From Pipra filicauda (lineage: Eukaryota > Chordata > Aves > Passeriformes > Pipridae): DNA of 64,000 bases. The DNA lies in contig NW_024104365.1 in the NCBI RefSeq assembly GCF_003945595.2, forward strand, positions 7,473,049 through 7,537,048. The letters run 5' to 3'. Under the pieces are notes generated by a model, which was not told where the DNA came from, made no database searches, and saw nothing but the letters and a program-made list of their open reading frames with translations. Made by a program: the position numbers and the translations under genes. Below, piece by piece: positions 48,198 through 60,044 of the stretch (positions are counted from its first letter, which is position 1; every line of letters starts with the position of its first letter).

Positions 48198-48422
48198 TCA
48201 GTACTGCAGGTGGGGTCTCACAAGTGCAGAGTAGAGGGGCAGAATCACCTCCTTCAACCTCCTTCTGATGCAGCCCAGGATTTCATTGGCTTTCTGGGCT
48301 GTGACCGCACACTGCAAACTCATGTTGAGTTTTTCATCAATCATCACCCCCACGTCCTTCTCTGCAGGGCTGCTCTCAGTCACTTCATTGCCCAACCTGT
48401 AGATGTTGCCTGGGATTGCCAC
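48198..48422 (-). pseudogene. CR1 RT C-terminal remnant
   Basis: 74 codons: [45 protein letters not shown] and [14 protein letters not shown], the standard CR1 C-terminal series. Part of the copy at 47700-49380. Confidence 0.88.
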
Positions 48423-48569
48423 AACTCACATGTGGCACCTTGCACTTTGCTTTGTTGAACTTCATGATATTTGCACAGGCCCACCTCTCAAGCCTGTCAA
48501 GATCCCTTTGGATGACATCCCTGCTTTCCGGTGTGTTGACTGACCACGCAGCTCGATGTTACCGACAAA

Positions 48570-48810
48570 GATGTTGAACAGTATCGGCCCAGTACCGAAC
48601 CCTGAGGGACAGCACTCCTCACCGGTCTCCACGTGGACAGTGAGCCATGGGCCACAACTCTTTGCGTGCAGTCATCCAGCCAGTTCTTTACCCACCAACA
48701 GTTCATGCGTCAAATCCACTTCTCTCCAACTTAGAGACCAGGATGTCATGTGGGACAGTGTCAAACACTTTGCATAAGTCCAAGTAGACAATGTCAATTG
48801 CTCTGCCCTT
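48570..48810 (-). pseudogene. CR1 RT palm remnant lacking FADD
   Basis: Minus frames show [20 protein letters not shown] (first catalytic Asp region; Val replaces Ala before FDTV), then in a second frame [14 protein letters not shown] and [15 protein letters not shown]. The FADD block that should follow is absent because of the small deletion near 48545. Confidence 0.85.
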
Positions 48811-48829
48811 CTTCTTGGCCTTTCCACTT

Positions 48830-49380
48830 CCTCTTTCAGTTCTGCCAGCAGCCTGAGCAATCAACCACCTGTTCACAGCGCAAACAGGTATTGTCTCTGC
48901 TGCCCTATGGATCAGTGACAAGCTCAGGCACTCACTGGAGCTGGAGATCTTGACAGCTGCATGTTGAGGTGTGAGGTCCATCTGGGTCACTGTGTTTCTT
49001 CTGACAGTGGTTTTTAACTGAGTGGAAACCATAGTTAGTCCTCTTTTAGTTTGATGGCTGGTGACTCACTCCCTAAGTTCTGTGCCCTACCTTTGCAAAC
49101 TGTGCAAACTGCCATGCCAAGCTTTTCTGACGTGCCACACCCTGTTTGCCCACTCTGTTCACTGCACTCCTGGTTGCTTGCAGTCCCTGAAGCTGTTTGA
49201 ATCTCCTGCAGATGCTCCTGGCAAAACCTCTTCCATGCCTGATTGGCTTGCAAGAGCTTCCTGGTCCACATGGGGCCCTGGTATGCAGATCAGGTGTCCC
49301 TGAGCTCAGGAAGCCCCCTGTGCATGATCCAACAGTCACCCGTGGACTTACCTCCATGGCTGCTGCTGACGGCTCACCGA
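48830..49380 (-). pseudogene. Probable CR1 5' UTR and ORF1 N-terminus remnant
   Basis: The minus frame 49032-48820 has [25 protein letters not shown]-like [20 protein letters not shown], and then a decayed heptad-like stretch, matching the style of the CR1 ORF1 start (Thr-rich leader, CxxC-like cysteine, coiled coil). The upstream part (49035-49380) would be 5' UTR. Less certain than the RT blocks. Confidence 0.55.
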
Positions 49381-49720
49381 CATAAATCTAATAAAGATGT
49401 GTGTGGCCCTAGGCTATTCACAGGTTACCTGAATAAAAGTAAAAATATTACTGCTTCGTGGCTAATGAAAACTGCTGAAAAGTGAGAATGCTCCTCTCAC
49501 CTTGTATCTGCTTTACACATGGGTTCCTTGCTATTGACATGGAACAACAGAAAATAAATCAATATATTATGCTGTTTCTTTGTGGAAGGTTGTAAAGACC
49601 GTTATCCAAATTAACATTAATAACTCACAGCAGACATTGACTTTATGTATACCTGTAGATTTACATTTAAAATGTGTGATTAGCAGAAGCCCTAACCTTT
49701 TTAAAGAATTGTATTATGGA

Positions 49721-49738
49721 ATATATATATATATATAT
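49721..49738 (+). repeat. (AT)n microsatellite
   Basis: Nine consecutive AT units. Confidence 0.85.
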
Positions 49739-51201
49739 GCTTAAAGGTCTCCACATTAGGATGTGATTTTTCTGTGATAAATTGACAAAACTTTTGAAAT
49801 GCACTAACTGTGGTCTTGAAACCTGTCCTGTACTGCTTTTGTCACCTCAGGTGTTACAATATTTCCCAAGAGATGGTCCAGTTGTAAGTTCAAGTCCTAT
49901 AACAGGTCTCTGAGTGACATTCAGTGCTGGTGTAACAGGAAAGCTGAAGTGTACCTCTTTTTCCTCAAGACAAAAGAAAGTACTGTCTTAATGCTCATCA
50001 GAAGAGAAGAGAACTATTTGGTTGCATTGTATAACTCAACAAATCACCAGTTAGATGTGTTAAAGAAAATCATTAAGAATCATTACTATTAATAAAAACA
50101 GTTCTATTATGGTTATACTTTTGTTATTATTAACAATTATTATTATTTTCTCTTTTAATAGTCATCCAAACTCCATGTTACTTTGACCCTACCAGTCTCC
50201 AAATCTACTGTGTTGTCAGTTCTTCAGCTATAACTGCACTAACTAGAAATGAATATTTTCTGAAACTCTTAGCTCCCTAATATTTTATGCAATACTTCAA
50301 TGGTATTTTAAAAAGGAAGGGTGGAAGGAGAGATGGAAAGAAGGGACACAGTGAGAAGAGAATAGAGGAGGAAAAAAGGCACTTTAACAAGCTCATAGAT
50401 CAGACTGAACTGTGAGTAAACTTGTAACTAAAATAATTAAGTACAAAGGTTTCCGAATTCACTACTGTCCATTTTAACTCTCCTGAAATTGAAGATAAAC
50501 ACATGAAATTTGGAAGGCTAATTCATGGATTAAAAATAGCTTTTTATCTAATTATCTAAAGCAGAAAATATGACTCACCACAGAGATAAAGAATAAACGA
50601 AGTGATGAAATTCATATGCTGTGTTAGTTTTTCAAGGAAGGAAGAAGGTTGAAGTTGTATAAGAACTTCAGGCAAATCTGTATGGCAGATGAATTGTTTT
50701 TATAATCTGACCTTCAAAATATTAATTTTTTTAAAATTATTTCTGGATAAATTTTATTTATTAAAATTCATATTAATGAGAGTTCAGTGTTTATTTTGTA
50801 GTTCATACTTCCATCATAATGTGTACCTTTTATTTTAGAATTAATCTTTGGTTAAGTAGCCTCTTCATAATGTTATTCTAAAAGGACATATCACTATTTA
50901 TTTACTCTAAAGCAGATGAAATAGAAGGGAAAGAGTCAATAGATTGCTTAGCAGAATTATTAGAGTATGAAAATGCAGCAATATTCTTTGTCTAACCTTT
51001 CCTTTTACAATTTCCCTGTTGTAAGAACCATGAAGCTGCAACAAAGCATATCAGCCAGAATAGAATCGAATTTGTTGCTAGTTAAAGATGCTTATACACT
51101 CAGTGTTCATCGATTTGAAAAATCTGACAGCAATTGTAATAGAAAACACTGGGGATATGTATTGCTGAGATTCACAATGGGGAAGTGTGAAGGAGTACAG
51201 A

Positions 51202-51278
51202 ATATATATATATACATATATATATGTATATACACACATATGTATACATATATACACACACATATATATATATATATA
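51202..51278 (+). repeat. (TA)n/(CA)n compound microsatellite
   Basis: Alternating purine-pyrimidine run with ATAC and ACAC interruptions. Tyr/Ile-rich open frames on both strands across it are artefacts. Confidence 0.92.
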
Positions 51279-52493
51279 GGCAAGGAATAGAAAAATGTGA
51301 CAGGAAAAAAATCCAAGTTAAAAATGGATAATTAGGAAGATTCCTGAATTAAGCAGATTTATGACCTAGTTGGTGTTTCCCATTTCCAGTTTTTTCGTTA
51401 TGTATGATCATGAACATGTTCAAATCTGTACATGAAATATTATTTTCTTTACAAATAAAAATCAGCTACTTTTGATTATGTCTACAGAGCATCAAAGCCA
51501 TAATTTAATTGAAATTCAATCTCCTGATCTCCAAGGACACTCCTCAAAACAAATAGACAAGATAATATTGCAATATAATTTTCCTTTTAATAAAAAAATT
51601 CTGCATCTCTACTGAAAAGCAATACTTCTTGCCCAAACAGTACTAACAGAGATGTTTATGTTAGTTTTTCTAAGGCAAGACATGAAGTCCCTGTTAGACT
51701 ATTAAAGACAAATGTTGATGATTTTCATTGTCTTGCTTTGAAAGCCATTGTTCAATAGATAATTGTTGTTTTATTTAATCATTCATCAGTGCAAATAAAG
51801 GAAAGGAAAAAATAACATTTTTTTTGTTATGACCTGATGTTTGATCATTGATGTCCTTATTTTCCAGTTGCTTTTCTTTCTTTTTTTTCTTGTATTTCTG
51901 TAATCCCAAATTTCTTAGAGTACTGTAACAGTGTAATTTCTGTGTCTACATTTGGCAAGTTCACAATAACTTGCAATTACAGTGTTCATCTCTTGGCCTA
52001 CTCTGACTGACAGGCCAGAAATAACCATTTAAATTGTGTCAGATTCTCATCGCTCTGTATGATGCATAAAGTCTTGAAACTTAACAAATCAGCTAGTTTG
52101 GCTGTTGTACCAACCTTTTGTCTATGCAAAAGTACATCATTTTATCTTCGCACACTAATGGCTTACTGAACACTGTTGCAGCTGTCGATTTACTTTGAGG
52201 CATGTAATAGCTCAAAGTAATTTATTTACCAAAATAGAGCTATTCTCACTAGCCATACTCTTATCATATATTAAGTCGTTATTTTGCATTTGCTCCACTG
52301 TGGAATGAATGAAAATGTTCCATTGTCACAAAGAGCACTCAGGTTTTATAAAAGAATGGAACAGTGGATTCAAAATCCCTGTAGAGAATAATACGGTCTC
52401 ATCAGCTTTCATATATTTATCTAATATTTCAATCAACAAATACCGTATTTGTATTACAATAGCTTTCTGTGTGTCCAGTCAAAATTGAAGCAC

Positions 52494-52575
52494 CATTGTG
52501 CTAGGCGCTCTTCAAGTCTATATGGTGATACTGTTCTTGCCACAAAACCTTTACAAAGGAATAGGTAGAAGCTCC
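52494..52575 (+). mobile_element. Possible ancient L3/CR1-like relic
   Basis: 'cattgtgctaggcgctcttc' followed by a 'tgatactgttcttgccac' and 'cctttacaa' pattern resembles the deep amniote repeat with GTGCTAGGCGCTGTACAA and a 'cagtccctgcccc' block. Short and diverged. Confidence 0.35.
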
Positions 52576-55083
52576 TAGGGAAAATGCAGCTATTAATTTA
52601 GGTATAGAATACTCGTTGCATATAAACATCCAGTTTCATGACCCAGAAAGCATTATATGACATCAGGATTGAAATCATCTTGCCCCAGCTGCAGAGTTTC
52701 TCACTTTGTAATGTGCTGTTACAGGTACTTATTAACACAGTGCAAAAATAATTCTTTAAGTGAAAGGAAACCCCCAGACTAATAAATCCCTAAGAACCTT
52801 TCTAAGTTTGATTTAAAAGAAGATTTGGGAGGGAGGAGGGGAAATTTGGTGTCAGCTACAGCTATATTAGGAATGTGCCTATTCTGAGTCAAAATCATAG
52901 AGTATCCTGAAACATAAAAGTGTAAATGTAGAGCCTGTTTATGCAGATCAATCACATTTATCAGCTCTCAGGGTAGACAGTAATAACAGTCATGAATCTA
53001 GCCAGGCTTCTGGAGTTCGGCAAAGTATTTATCATTTATTGCCTGTATTTAAATCCTTCTTGTATATAGTACAACTAAGTAAATACTGGTTACATTGTAC
53101 CATTTTCAAATATGTAAATATATACGTACTACGTATACATATACACACTATCCCTAAATTAAATTAGATTTGAGAAGAAGCCCATGTTTCCTCACTTAAA
53201 CTACTTTTCTATGCTACTTATGACTCATTGAAAGACTCATCCTGTTCCTGCCCTCCATTTGTGCTCATCCTCTATTTCCTGAACTGCTATTTATTATAAT
53301 TATTTGCTAAGAAAATACTAACTAGACTTCTAAGCTTGCATAAATAAGTTACATCACTCAGGTGCTTCCTAAGTTTTGTTGCTATATTTTGAACTCTGTC
53401 TTTACCACAACAATATGTTGCAGTAAAAATGAGATTTGACTTGGTATTCTCCAAGCAATACAGAAAACAAATATGCTTTGTGACCTGATGGTTTTCTGTT
53501 TAGCTGAAAAATCTGTTAGGCCTTTTCTTTTGTTAAGAAAGTCCACTTTAAACTTTTGTCTGACTTTCTCACCATTGTTATAACGTGGATGATAATCCAT
53601 GTAAAGATTTTGGTGTGTTTTTTGTAACATACCTTCTCATGAAAAAGTGGAAAAACAGATCAGTCCTGATAGACTTTTTTTCAGGTCACGCATGGTTATG
53701 GAGGAACCCTATATTCCTTCTGCATATACTTCAGAACAGCTGCCATGTTATTATCTCCTTTTCAAAAGTTATAGACAGAAAATTTCTTTCACCTACTCAA
53801 CAAAAAAGTAATTTGAAATCTTACATAGAAAAACAATTTTAAATTTTTTTTATGCAAATATGTAACAGATTATATGATCACAGTATGGAAAGGAGAATGC
53901 CTTTAAGTATTTTGAATGTGAATTACAAAATATTATATTTTCATTGTTACAGACAAAACATTCTAATTTTATAGTAGACTCTGATTTGTAGCATCCCTTC
54001 TCTCTGTATTGTGCCTACCAGTGTAGCCACTGAACCTAAGGATAGAATTTGTATGTTTCACAATCTCTTAAAACATCTGATTGTAAAACATGGTCTGCAA
54101 TTAGCTTTCATAGCATTTTCAAACTTAAAAATCAGGACCACTGTTGTGAGTAGTGATATCATCTTGAACCATAGTAAGCATGAAATCAGAATGTGCTTAA
54201 ATTTAATCATACAGGGGAATGCAGTGATTCTGATTAAATTCACAAAGTTTGCTAAAGAATCTGTAGAGGGAGAATAATACTAATAATTAGAGATGAAAAG
54301 AAATTCTCAGTAAAGATATGATCAAAGAGGTTAAATGTGCTGATCTAGACACTGCACAGAAGTTGTAATGAATTTCTGCTTCTTTGAAATACTGTGTTAT
54401 TATAAAACTGGTAGCATATTGCCCATAAATTTTTACTGTGCATAGGATAAATATATAAAGGAAAGAAAAAATGTAATAGTGGCCTGTTTTATTTATTCTT
54501 GTGAATATGTTGGTTTTCTGCTTTCTTATGCTCGAAATTGCAGTCGTTGGTAACATTAAATTCTTTTCTAAGTAAACAAAAACCTTGGAATATTTTTGTT
54601 TTCTTTCAGAGGGAGGAAGAGCATCCCACTCTGTTCTCTAGAGGTTTTTGGTTGAGAAGTGTTTTATATGAATTTGTATCTTTATAGGAAAAAAACCCAC
54701 TGACGCAAATTGCCATCTAAACAGGATCTTTGATATAAAATCTGAAGATCTGACCTTTAGAAACCTTAGAGTCCAGTTCAGAATTTTTCTACTTAAGTAC
54801 CTTCAAAAACAAAAGTGAGATGTTACTGAAGAATAAAGGTGTATATTATATTTAACTAAAATATTGGAGCTATTTGAGCAATTTGTCAAGTTCGTCTTGG
54901 GCACTTTATCTCTCTCTGCAGTAGAGTTGTCTTTCCTCCACCCAGCAGGAAACCAAACAGTGGTTACTGTAGCCTGACCACAAGACAGATATGCTTCTTT
55001 TGAGCAGCAAGCTATCGGCATCAGCAAAGTGAAATTATATTACCTGTGACCATGTGGATATAGGGCTATGTCTGAAATCCATA

Positions 55084-55107
55084 TGCCAGAAAGTTTACTT
55101 TCTGGCA
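55084..55107. repeat. Near-palindrome, 11-bp arms, 2-nt spacer
   Basis: TGCCAGAAAGT and ACTTTCTGGCA separated by TT. Confidence 0.75.
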
Positions 55108-57580
55108 CTATGAGTTATAGAAACACTTCTAACATCTCTGAGAAAGGGTAACCTATTTTCAAATTCCAGTGTGATGTCAAATTGTGTTAATTGTCAAGAA
55201 CGGTGGAGGGTTTTAAAGTAGATTTTAAGTAGGTTTTAAAGACTTGAATTCTTGTATCTCAAGAGTTACCAAACACTGAGAAACAGTTACAGAGCACTGA
55301 GACATTCAAGGGTTCTTACTTTTAATTTGCAGTGCCTTTATAGGTCAGTTTCTGTATCTTGGGACAAATTGAGATGCTTCAGTCCTTCTGTCCATTGATA
55401 TTTTGAAAGAGAATATTATTGAGAGGTACAACAATATTTGAGTGAAAACTCTCGGTAGAACAGATCTATTCCATTTTTATGAGTAGTACATAGAGAACAT
55501 GGAACCTTTTTCTGTGATAGACCAGCTGGTTGTGAAAATGAACCACAGGGCTGTCTAAGTGCATTTCGTAATGCACAAACTGTCTTTTCTTACAAATTCA
55601 GATTTTGTTTTGCAGAATTGTACTCACTGCTTTTAAACTTATATCAGTGTTTAATTTATTATTGTTCATTTGCTTATTAAAATAACATTTTATCATAGAT
55701 ATTGGATTTAAAAGCAGTCCTGTAGAAGTCTACAGAACTTCTAGAAATGTTACTTAGTATGATTAAGAAATACAGAAGCAAACATCCTTGTCTCAGACCC
55801 ATGCTGTTGAGAAGTTCAAATTATTTTATCTAATCTGAATATTGTTTCCCAAAACCAGCGTCATTCAGTGACTTGCTCATTACTTGAGTCAAAACAGCAT
55901 GAAGCTGATATGTTATTTAAGTTTTGGGTGTACAGACTGTGTGTCTCATAAGGAAACCTCTACTTTCTAATATATATGTTCACTACAAAATGTATAATCA
56001 GTCTTCCCAGAATTCTTTATTAAAACATAGAATTGAAACATTGACTCTCTGAAGTCAGCCTGAAATGTTGTTACATGTTTCTAGGATAAGGCTTTTGTTT
56101 TCTGTGTTTTTTGAAAATTGCTAATATGGTTTTAAGAATAACTTTTTTCTCCATGGAAATTAAAAAAAAAAAAAAGGCAAAATGAATTACCCATTAGCCA
56201 AAATGAGTTACTAACTTTTTGATTAGAATTGGTTACTAAGACCTCTGTAGAGTCCCCTGTAGCACTTTAGAGGATTATATATATTTCTTTATTCTAGTCA
56301 TATGTGAGTTTCAAGTTCTCAAGCTGGAATCTCTGCCTAAATGTATCCAAACATTTCCTTTCTTTATTTTCTGTCATATTTTTGCATTTCCCACAAGATT
56401 TTATGCTAATTTAGAAGGAACATGAAGTTGAGAAATAATTCTAGAAATGTTGGAATAGGATTTAAGGAAATTTTCCATTTCTGTGACTCCATCTGATCAG
56501 CATTACAAAGTTTTTCATTAATAATCCCTGAAATGAAATGTGACTGCTTGGCATTTAGTAGTTACGTTGGTATACAAAAAGAAATATAAACCATCTCTTG
56601 CTCTTAATATTCTAATGCAAGCTGGATGTTTTTCTTAAGTGGAAAAAAAACCAACAGAATAAAATGTGGTATTACTCAGTTTGGAAAGCATGAAATGGCT
56701 TAATATCTGTGGAGTGATTATGCTGTTATTGCATTCACTGCTCAGAATGAAGCTGATGCTTGTTTTTCAGTTTTTAAGTACCACATATGTCTTCATCACA
56801 TTTAAATTTTAGGGTTTGCATGCAGATGTGATCATTAAAGCTGTTTCGAGTTTGGGCCCAAATATCTCACATACATAGTCATATTGCAGATGTTGCATCT
56901 CCATCAGTTCTTACAGAATAGCATGCTTAAAATTCTTCTGGGAGTTTTACCCACGGTCTTCTTCCCTTTCTATTGTAGTTGTAGTAGGCTGGCACACTCC
57001 CACCAAATTGTGAGTGAACTTAGCTGTTCCTAAAACATCTTAAAAAAGGCAGAAAGCATGTGAGTCATCATAATTGTTTTCTGTACTTACATTTCACAAG
57101 GCAGCACACTCCAAAACATCTCTTAAACAACTTCAGAAAAGGGAGCTTCCTCATACATTATAAGTTAAGAATTGGAAAAGTAAATTGTCACACTCAGGAA
57201 TGGTACTGTTACCACCATTCACTGGCCTCCTAGAATTCAGTGCTACGAGTTTATCTTACATAATAAACCAAAACTGGGAGAGTGGTCATCTTAGAGATAA
57301 AGAAATCCATCCTCACCAGAGCCTCATAACCTGCAATAAAATCTTCCTAAATTTTAATTTCCTCTGATGTTAGACACAGGCAGTGCACAGACTAACTTCA
57401 AACCCTTCACCAGAACACACTGGCAGAAAGTGTATGCCAGAACGATATACCTGAATAGGAGGAGTACTGCATTGGCACTGTTTACACTAGCAAACATGCT
57501 CTGCATTACAGCTGCCTTGGCTCAGGCAACTAATCAAAGCTGAGAACATCAGCAATTTAAAGTGAACATGAGGAGAACAA

Positions 57581-57585
57581 GAAGT
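57581..57585. repeat. LTR target-site duplication, left
   Basis: GAAGT directly before the LTR's TG; identical to 58441-58445. Confidence 0.65.
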
Positions 57586-57657
57586 TGTTTTGCCAATCCA
57601 TTTTATCCCCTTCTTCTCCCAGTAATGAGAATGGATTTAAGGAACACAGACACCAGC

Positions 57658-57663
57658 TTTAAT
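57658..57663 (-). promoter_or_regulatory. LTR polyadenylation-like signal ATTAAA
   Basis: ATTAAA in the inferred minus sense of the solo LTR. Confidence 0.4.
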
Positions 57664-58237
57664 GAATAAGCATGTAAGTTTACTATAGTGCAAAATACTA
57701 AAGAATTACAAAAGAAGCAGTGGCTTATGAAAGGATATGCTTAGCAATGCATCTAATCATTACTACAAAGAAAGTCTTATAGTGATTAAGAGAAAGTTAC
57801 ATCACCGTTTACCCTAAATACATTACCACAATCATCATCCAGACCTCACTTCAGCTGGAGAGCCCCTGATCACAGTGAAGGTCTGGAGATCCCCTTCCCA
57901 TTAACTGAGAAATCTTACACCGTGCATTCGCTCTCAGGTGAAGCATCCATCTCTGCTGTGAGAGGGTCCAGCTTACATACTGTTAAACAAACCAGCTTAC
58001 ATCACACGATTGGTGCAGCAAAACAATCTGGGTTTCTTACTCCACTGGTATTTCTCTGAGGCCTGGCCAAGGCCCAAATGGAGACCAAGGGAGTCGATTT
58101 GGACCATCTACTATCAAATGCCTTACAGCTTTGACTAGTCACTAAATACAGAACTTCAGGCTACGTTGATATCTCAAATATGAACCAGTTGCAGCCATGT
58201 GAGGCCTGCTGTTTTCGTGGCCTTGCCTGAAAAGGCG

Positions 58238-58246
58238 TATTTATAA
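58238..58246 (-). promoter_or_regulatory. LTR TATA-like box
   Basis: TTATAAATA in the inferred minus sense of the solo LTR, about 200 bp from its outer end. Confidence 0.45.
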
Positions 58247-58440
58247 CACATACAAGCCTTGCTGATTATTGATAACATCCTGTGCTAACAAGCATATATG
58301 TGTATTCTCAAGGCACTAGTAAGAATTAATATAGTATCTTAGTTAATAAGCACATATATGGCTAAATACAATACTACGTTGGAAAGTTCACCTTATAGGT
58401 CAAATTTATCAGGGCCAGTTCTTCAGGCCCTAGCATTACA

Positions 58441-58445
58441 GAAGT
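58441..58445. repeat. LTR target-site duplication, right
   Basis: GAAGT directly after the LTR's CA; identical to 57581-57585. Confidence 0.65.
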
Positions 58446-58873
58446 TAACATTACAGCTAAAATGAAGGGGGTACTTTAAATTCTTATCTTTGCTTTTGGG
58501 AGATTGACAAGTATTTGCAACTCTCAAGGGAGGCAGTTTTGAAAAGAAGACAACACTGACTGAAAGACTCCTCTGCTGAAAGAAAATTTAGAGGAAAGGA
58601 AAAGGAAAAAAGGTTCTGAAAGGTACTTTTCTCCTGAGAAAAATACCAAGAAGACCAAAGCTTAAAACTGAGCATTCATCTCAGTAGTCTTAAAGTAATA
58701 AACATAGCTTGTTACACTACTGGTTGACAAATATATGGAAAGGAAAACCAGAACCTTATTATAGCAACATAAATTTTTGCACAGATGGAACAGGAGAAAT
58801 AAAAACACTAAGAGCATAGTAAAATAAAATCAGTGTAAAATTAATGTCTCAGTTCAAGACTGTTAATAATATT
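58446..58873. other. AT-rich unique DNA between LTR and CR1
   Basis: Nothing recognised in these ~430 bp. Confidence 0.55.
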
Positions 58874-59497
58874 ACAGAATCACAGAATATGCTGAGTTGG
58901 AAGAGACCCATAAGGATCATCAGGTCCAACTCTTAGCCCTGCACAGGACCATCCCCAAGAATCATACCATGTGCCTGAGAGCATTTTCCAAACACTTCTT
59001 GAATTCTGTCAGGCTTGGTGCTTTGACCACTTTCCTGGGGAGCCTGTTCCAGTGCTCAACCCCCCTCTGGGGGGAAGAATCTTTTTCTGGCATCCAACCT
59101 AACACAACTTCAGGCCATTCACTCATGTTTTGTCACTGGTCACCAAAGAGAAGAGATTAATACCTGCCCCTCCTCTTTCCCTCACAATGAAGTTGTGAGT
59201 ATCGTCTGCAAACTTGCTTAGTATCCCTTTCAGTCCTCCATGCAAGTCATTTATGAAGATGTTGAAGAGCACAGGGCCCGAGATGGAGCCCTGTGGAATC
59301 CCGCTAGTGACAGGTCACCAGTCTGATGTCACCCCGTTCACTGTTACCCTCTGTGCTCGACCCATGAGCCAGTTACTCACCCACTGCATGATGTGTTTAT
59401 CTAGCTGTGTGCTGGACATTTTGTCCAGAAGGATCTTGTGAGAGACAGTATCAAAAGCTTTACTGAAATCCAAAAAGATTGCATGAACTTGCTACAG
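58874..59497 (-). mobile_element. CR1 LINE, minus strand, internally deleted
   Basis: Antisense CR1. The 3' end at 58874 begins 'acagaatcacagaatatgct', with the subfamily block 'ccatgtgcctgagagcattt' (58968) as in the copies at 11777 and 29085. Near 59190-59200 the 3' block jumps directly into RT: right to left it reads FLDFSKAFDTVSHKILL, then WVSNWLMGRAQRVTVNGVTS, then [19 protein letters not shown], then KFADD, immediately followed by 3'-region sequence (FADD codons at 59201-59212). The RT tail and the C-terminal blocks are missing. It is 5'-truncated near 59497. The plus-strand frames 58897-59441 are shadows. Confidence 0.9.
59201..59497 (-). pseudogene. CR1 RT palm remnant with FADD
   Basis: Nearly uninterrupted RT palm sequence retaining SKAFDTVSHK, NWLMGRAQRV, the GIPQGS block, [14 protein letters not shown] and FADD at its 3' edge, where the deletion begins. 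One stop replaces the Trp/Arg region before PVTSG. Better preserved than the RT at 8800-10185. Confidence 0.85.
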
Positions 59498-60005
59498 GTG
59501 CTATTCAATTTATATATCATTCTGTGTGATGGTTTCATACTGTCCTGGTTTTGCCTGCAATCCATATGCTAAATACGAATTCTAGGGTTTATAGCATCTA
59601 TTCTTTTGATGCACTTCTCCTATTAAAGTTAATTAGTATTATATACACAGCAAGAGAATAGAGAACATATGCGTTATTATAATAATTATTCGACAAACAT
59701 CTCATACTGACTGAGAACATAGTTGTTTCCTTACTTCCCTACAACCTCCAGCTGTGAACTTTCAATCTTCTAACCTCTAAATAACAAAGGTAGTGCAATT
59801 ATCATGTAGGTGCTAAAACAAGTGGTGGTAGTAAGTGCTAATTTTACCATTTCGCTAGTACTCAGTAGGTACTTTGATACAGTGCTAAAAGCTCAGTGCT
59901 GTTTGTCTTAGCATACTGTTGTGATCTAAAAAATAGTTATTAGCAATGAATGGTGATAAAATCCAGTACCACTTTTAATCAATTATTGCCTGTGTGCGTG
60001 TTGGT

Positions 60006-60044
60006 TCACCTGCATTGCCAAAATATCACCTGCATTGCCAAATA
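60006..60044 (+). repeat. Tandem duplication, about 2 x 20 bp
   Basis: 'tcacctgcattgccaaaata' followed by the same word with one A deleted. Confidence 0.88.

Larger units (their letters stand above)
47700..49380 (-). mobile_element. CR1 LINE, minus strand, internally deleted
   Basis: An antisense CR1 of about 1.7 kb. Its 3' end lies near 47700-47760 ('gggtttgaagggacttcaaa'). Reading right to left there is a probable 5' UTR and ORF1 N-terminus (49380 to about 48825), then a jump straight into RT at AIDIVYLDL (about 48805), then RT to GVPQ-like AVPQGSVLG (48600-48640). A second smaller gap near 48545 removes the FADD catalytic block, and the copy then continues in the C-terminal RT and 3' region. 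It therefore has both end regions but lacks most of ORF1, the endonuclease and key RT parts. Open frames at 47796-49485 are remnants or shadows. Confidence 0.88.
49381..57585. other. Long AT-rich unique stretch
   Basis: About 8 kb with no recognised gene. Contains TA-rich microsatellites (49721-49738, 51202-51278), a CpG-retaining block at 52040-52515, a possible ancient repeat at 52494-52575 and an 11-bp inverted repeat at 55084-55107. Confidence 0.5.
57586..58440 (-). mobile_element. Solo LTR, 855 bp, with perfect 5-bp duplication
   Basis: The block starts 'tgttttgccaatcc' and ends 'ccctagcattaca', giving TG...CA ends and a short imperfect inverted terminus (TGTTTTGC against TGTAATGC). Identical 'gaagt' 5-mers flank it at 57581-57585 and 58441-58445. 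A 5-bp duplication fits class III (ERVL-like) or some class II elements. In the minus sense there is a TTATAAATA box at 58238-58246 and ATTAAA at 57658-57663, so sense is inferred as minus. No internal viral genes adjoin it. The TATA-to-polyA distance of about 580 bp is long, which keeps the orientation call tentative. Confidence 0.72.

Noticed and set aside
51078..51316. Tyr/Ile-rich frames on both strands
   Set aside because: Translate the TA/CA microsatellite.
59535..59560. LTR start-like 'tgtcctggtttt'
   Set aside because: Resemblance ends after about a dozen bases.
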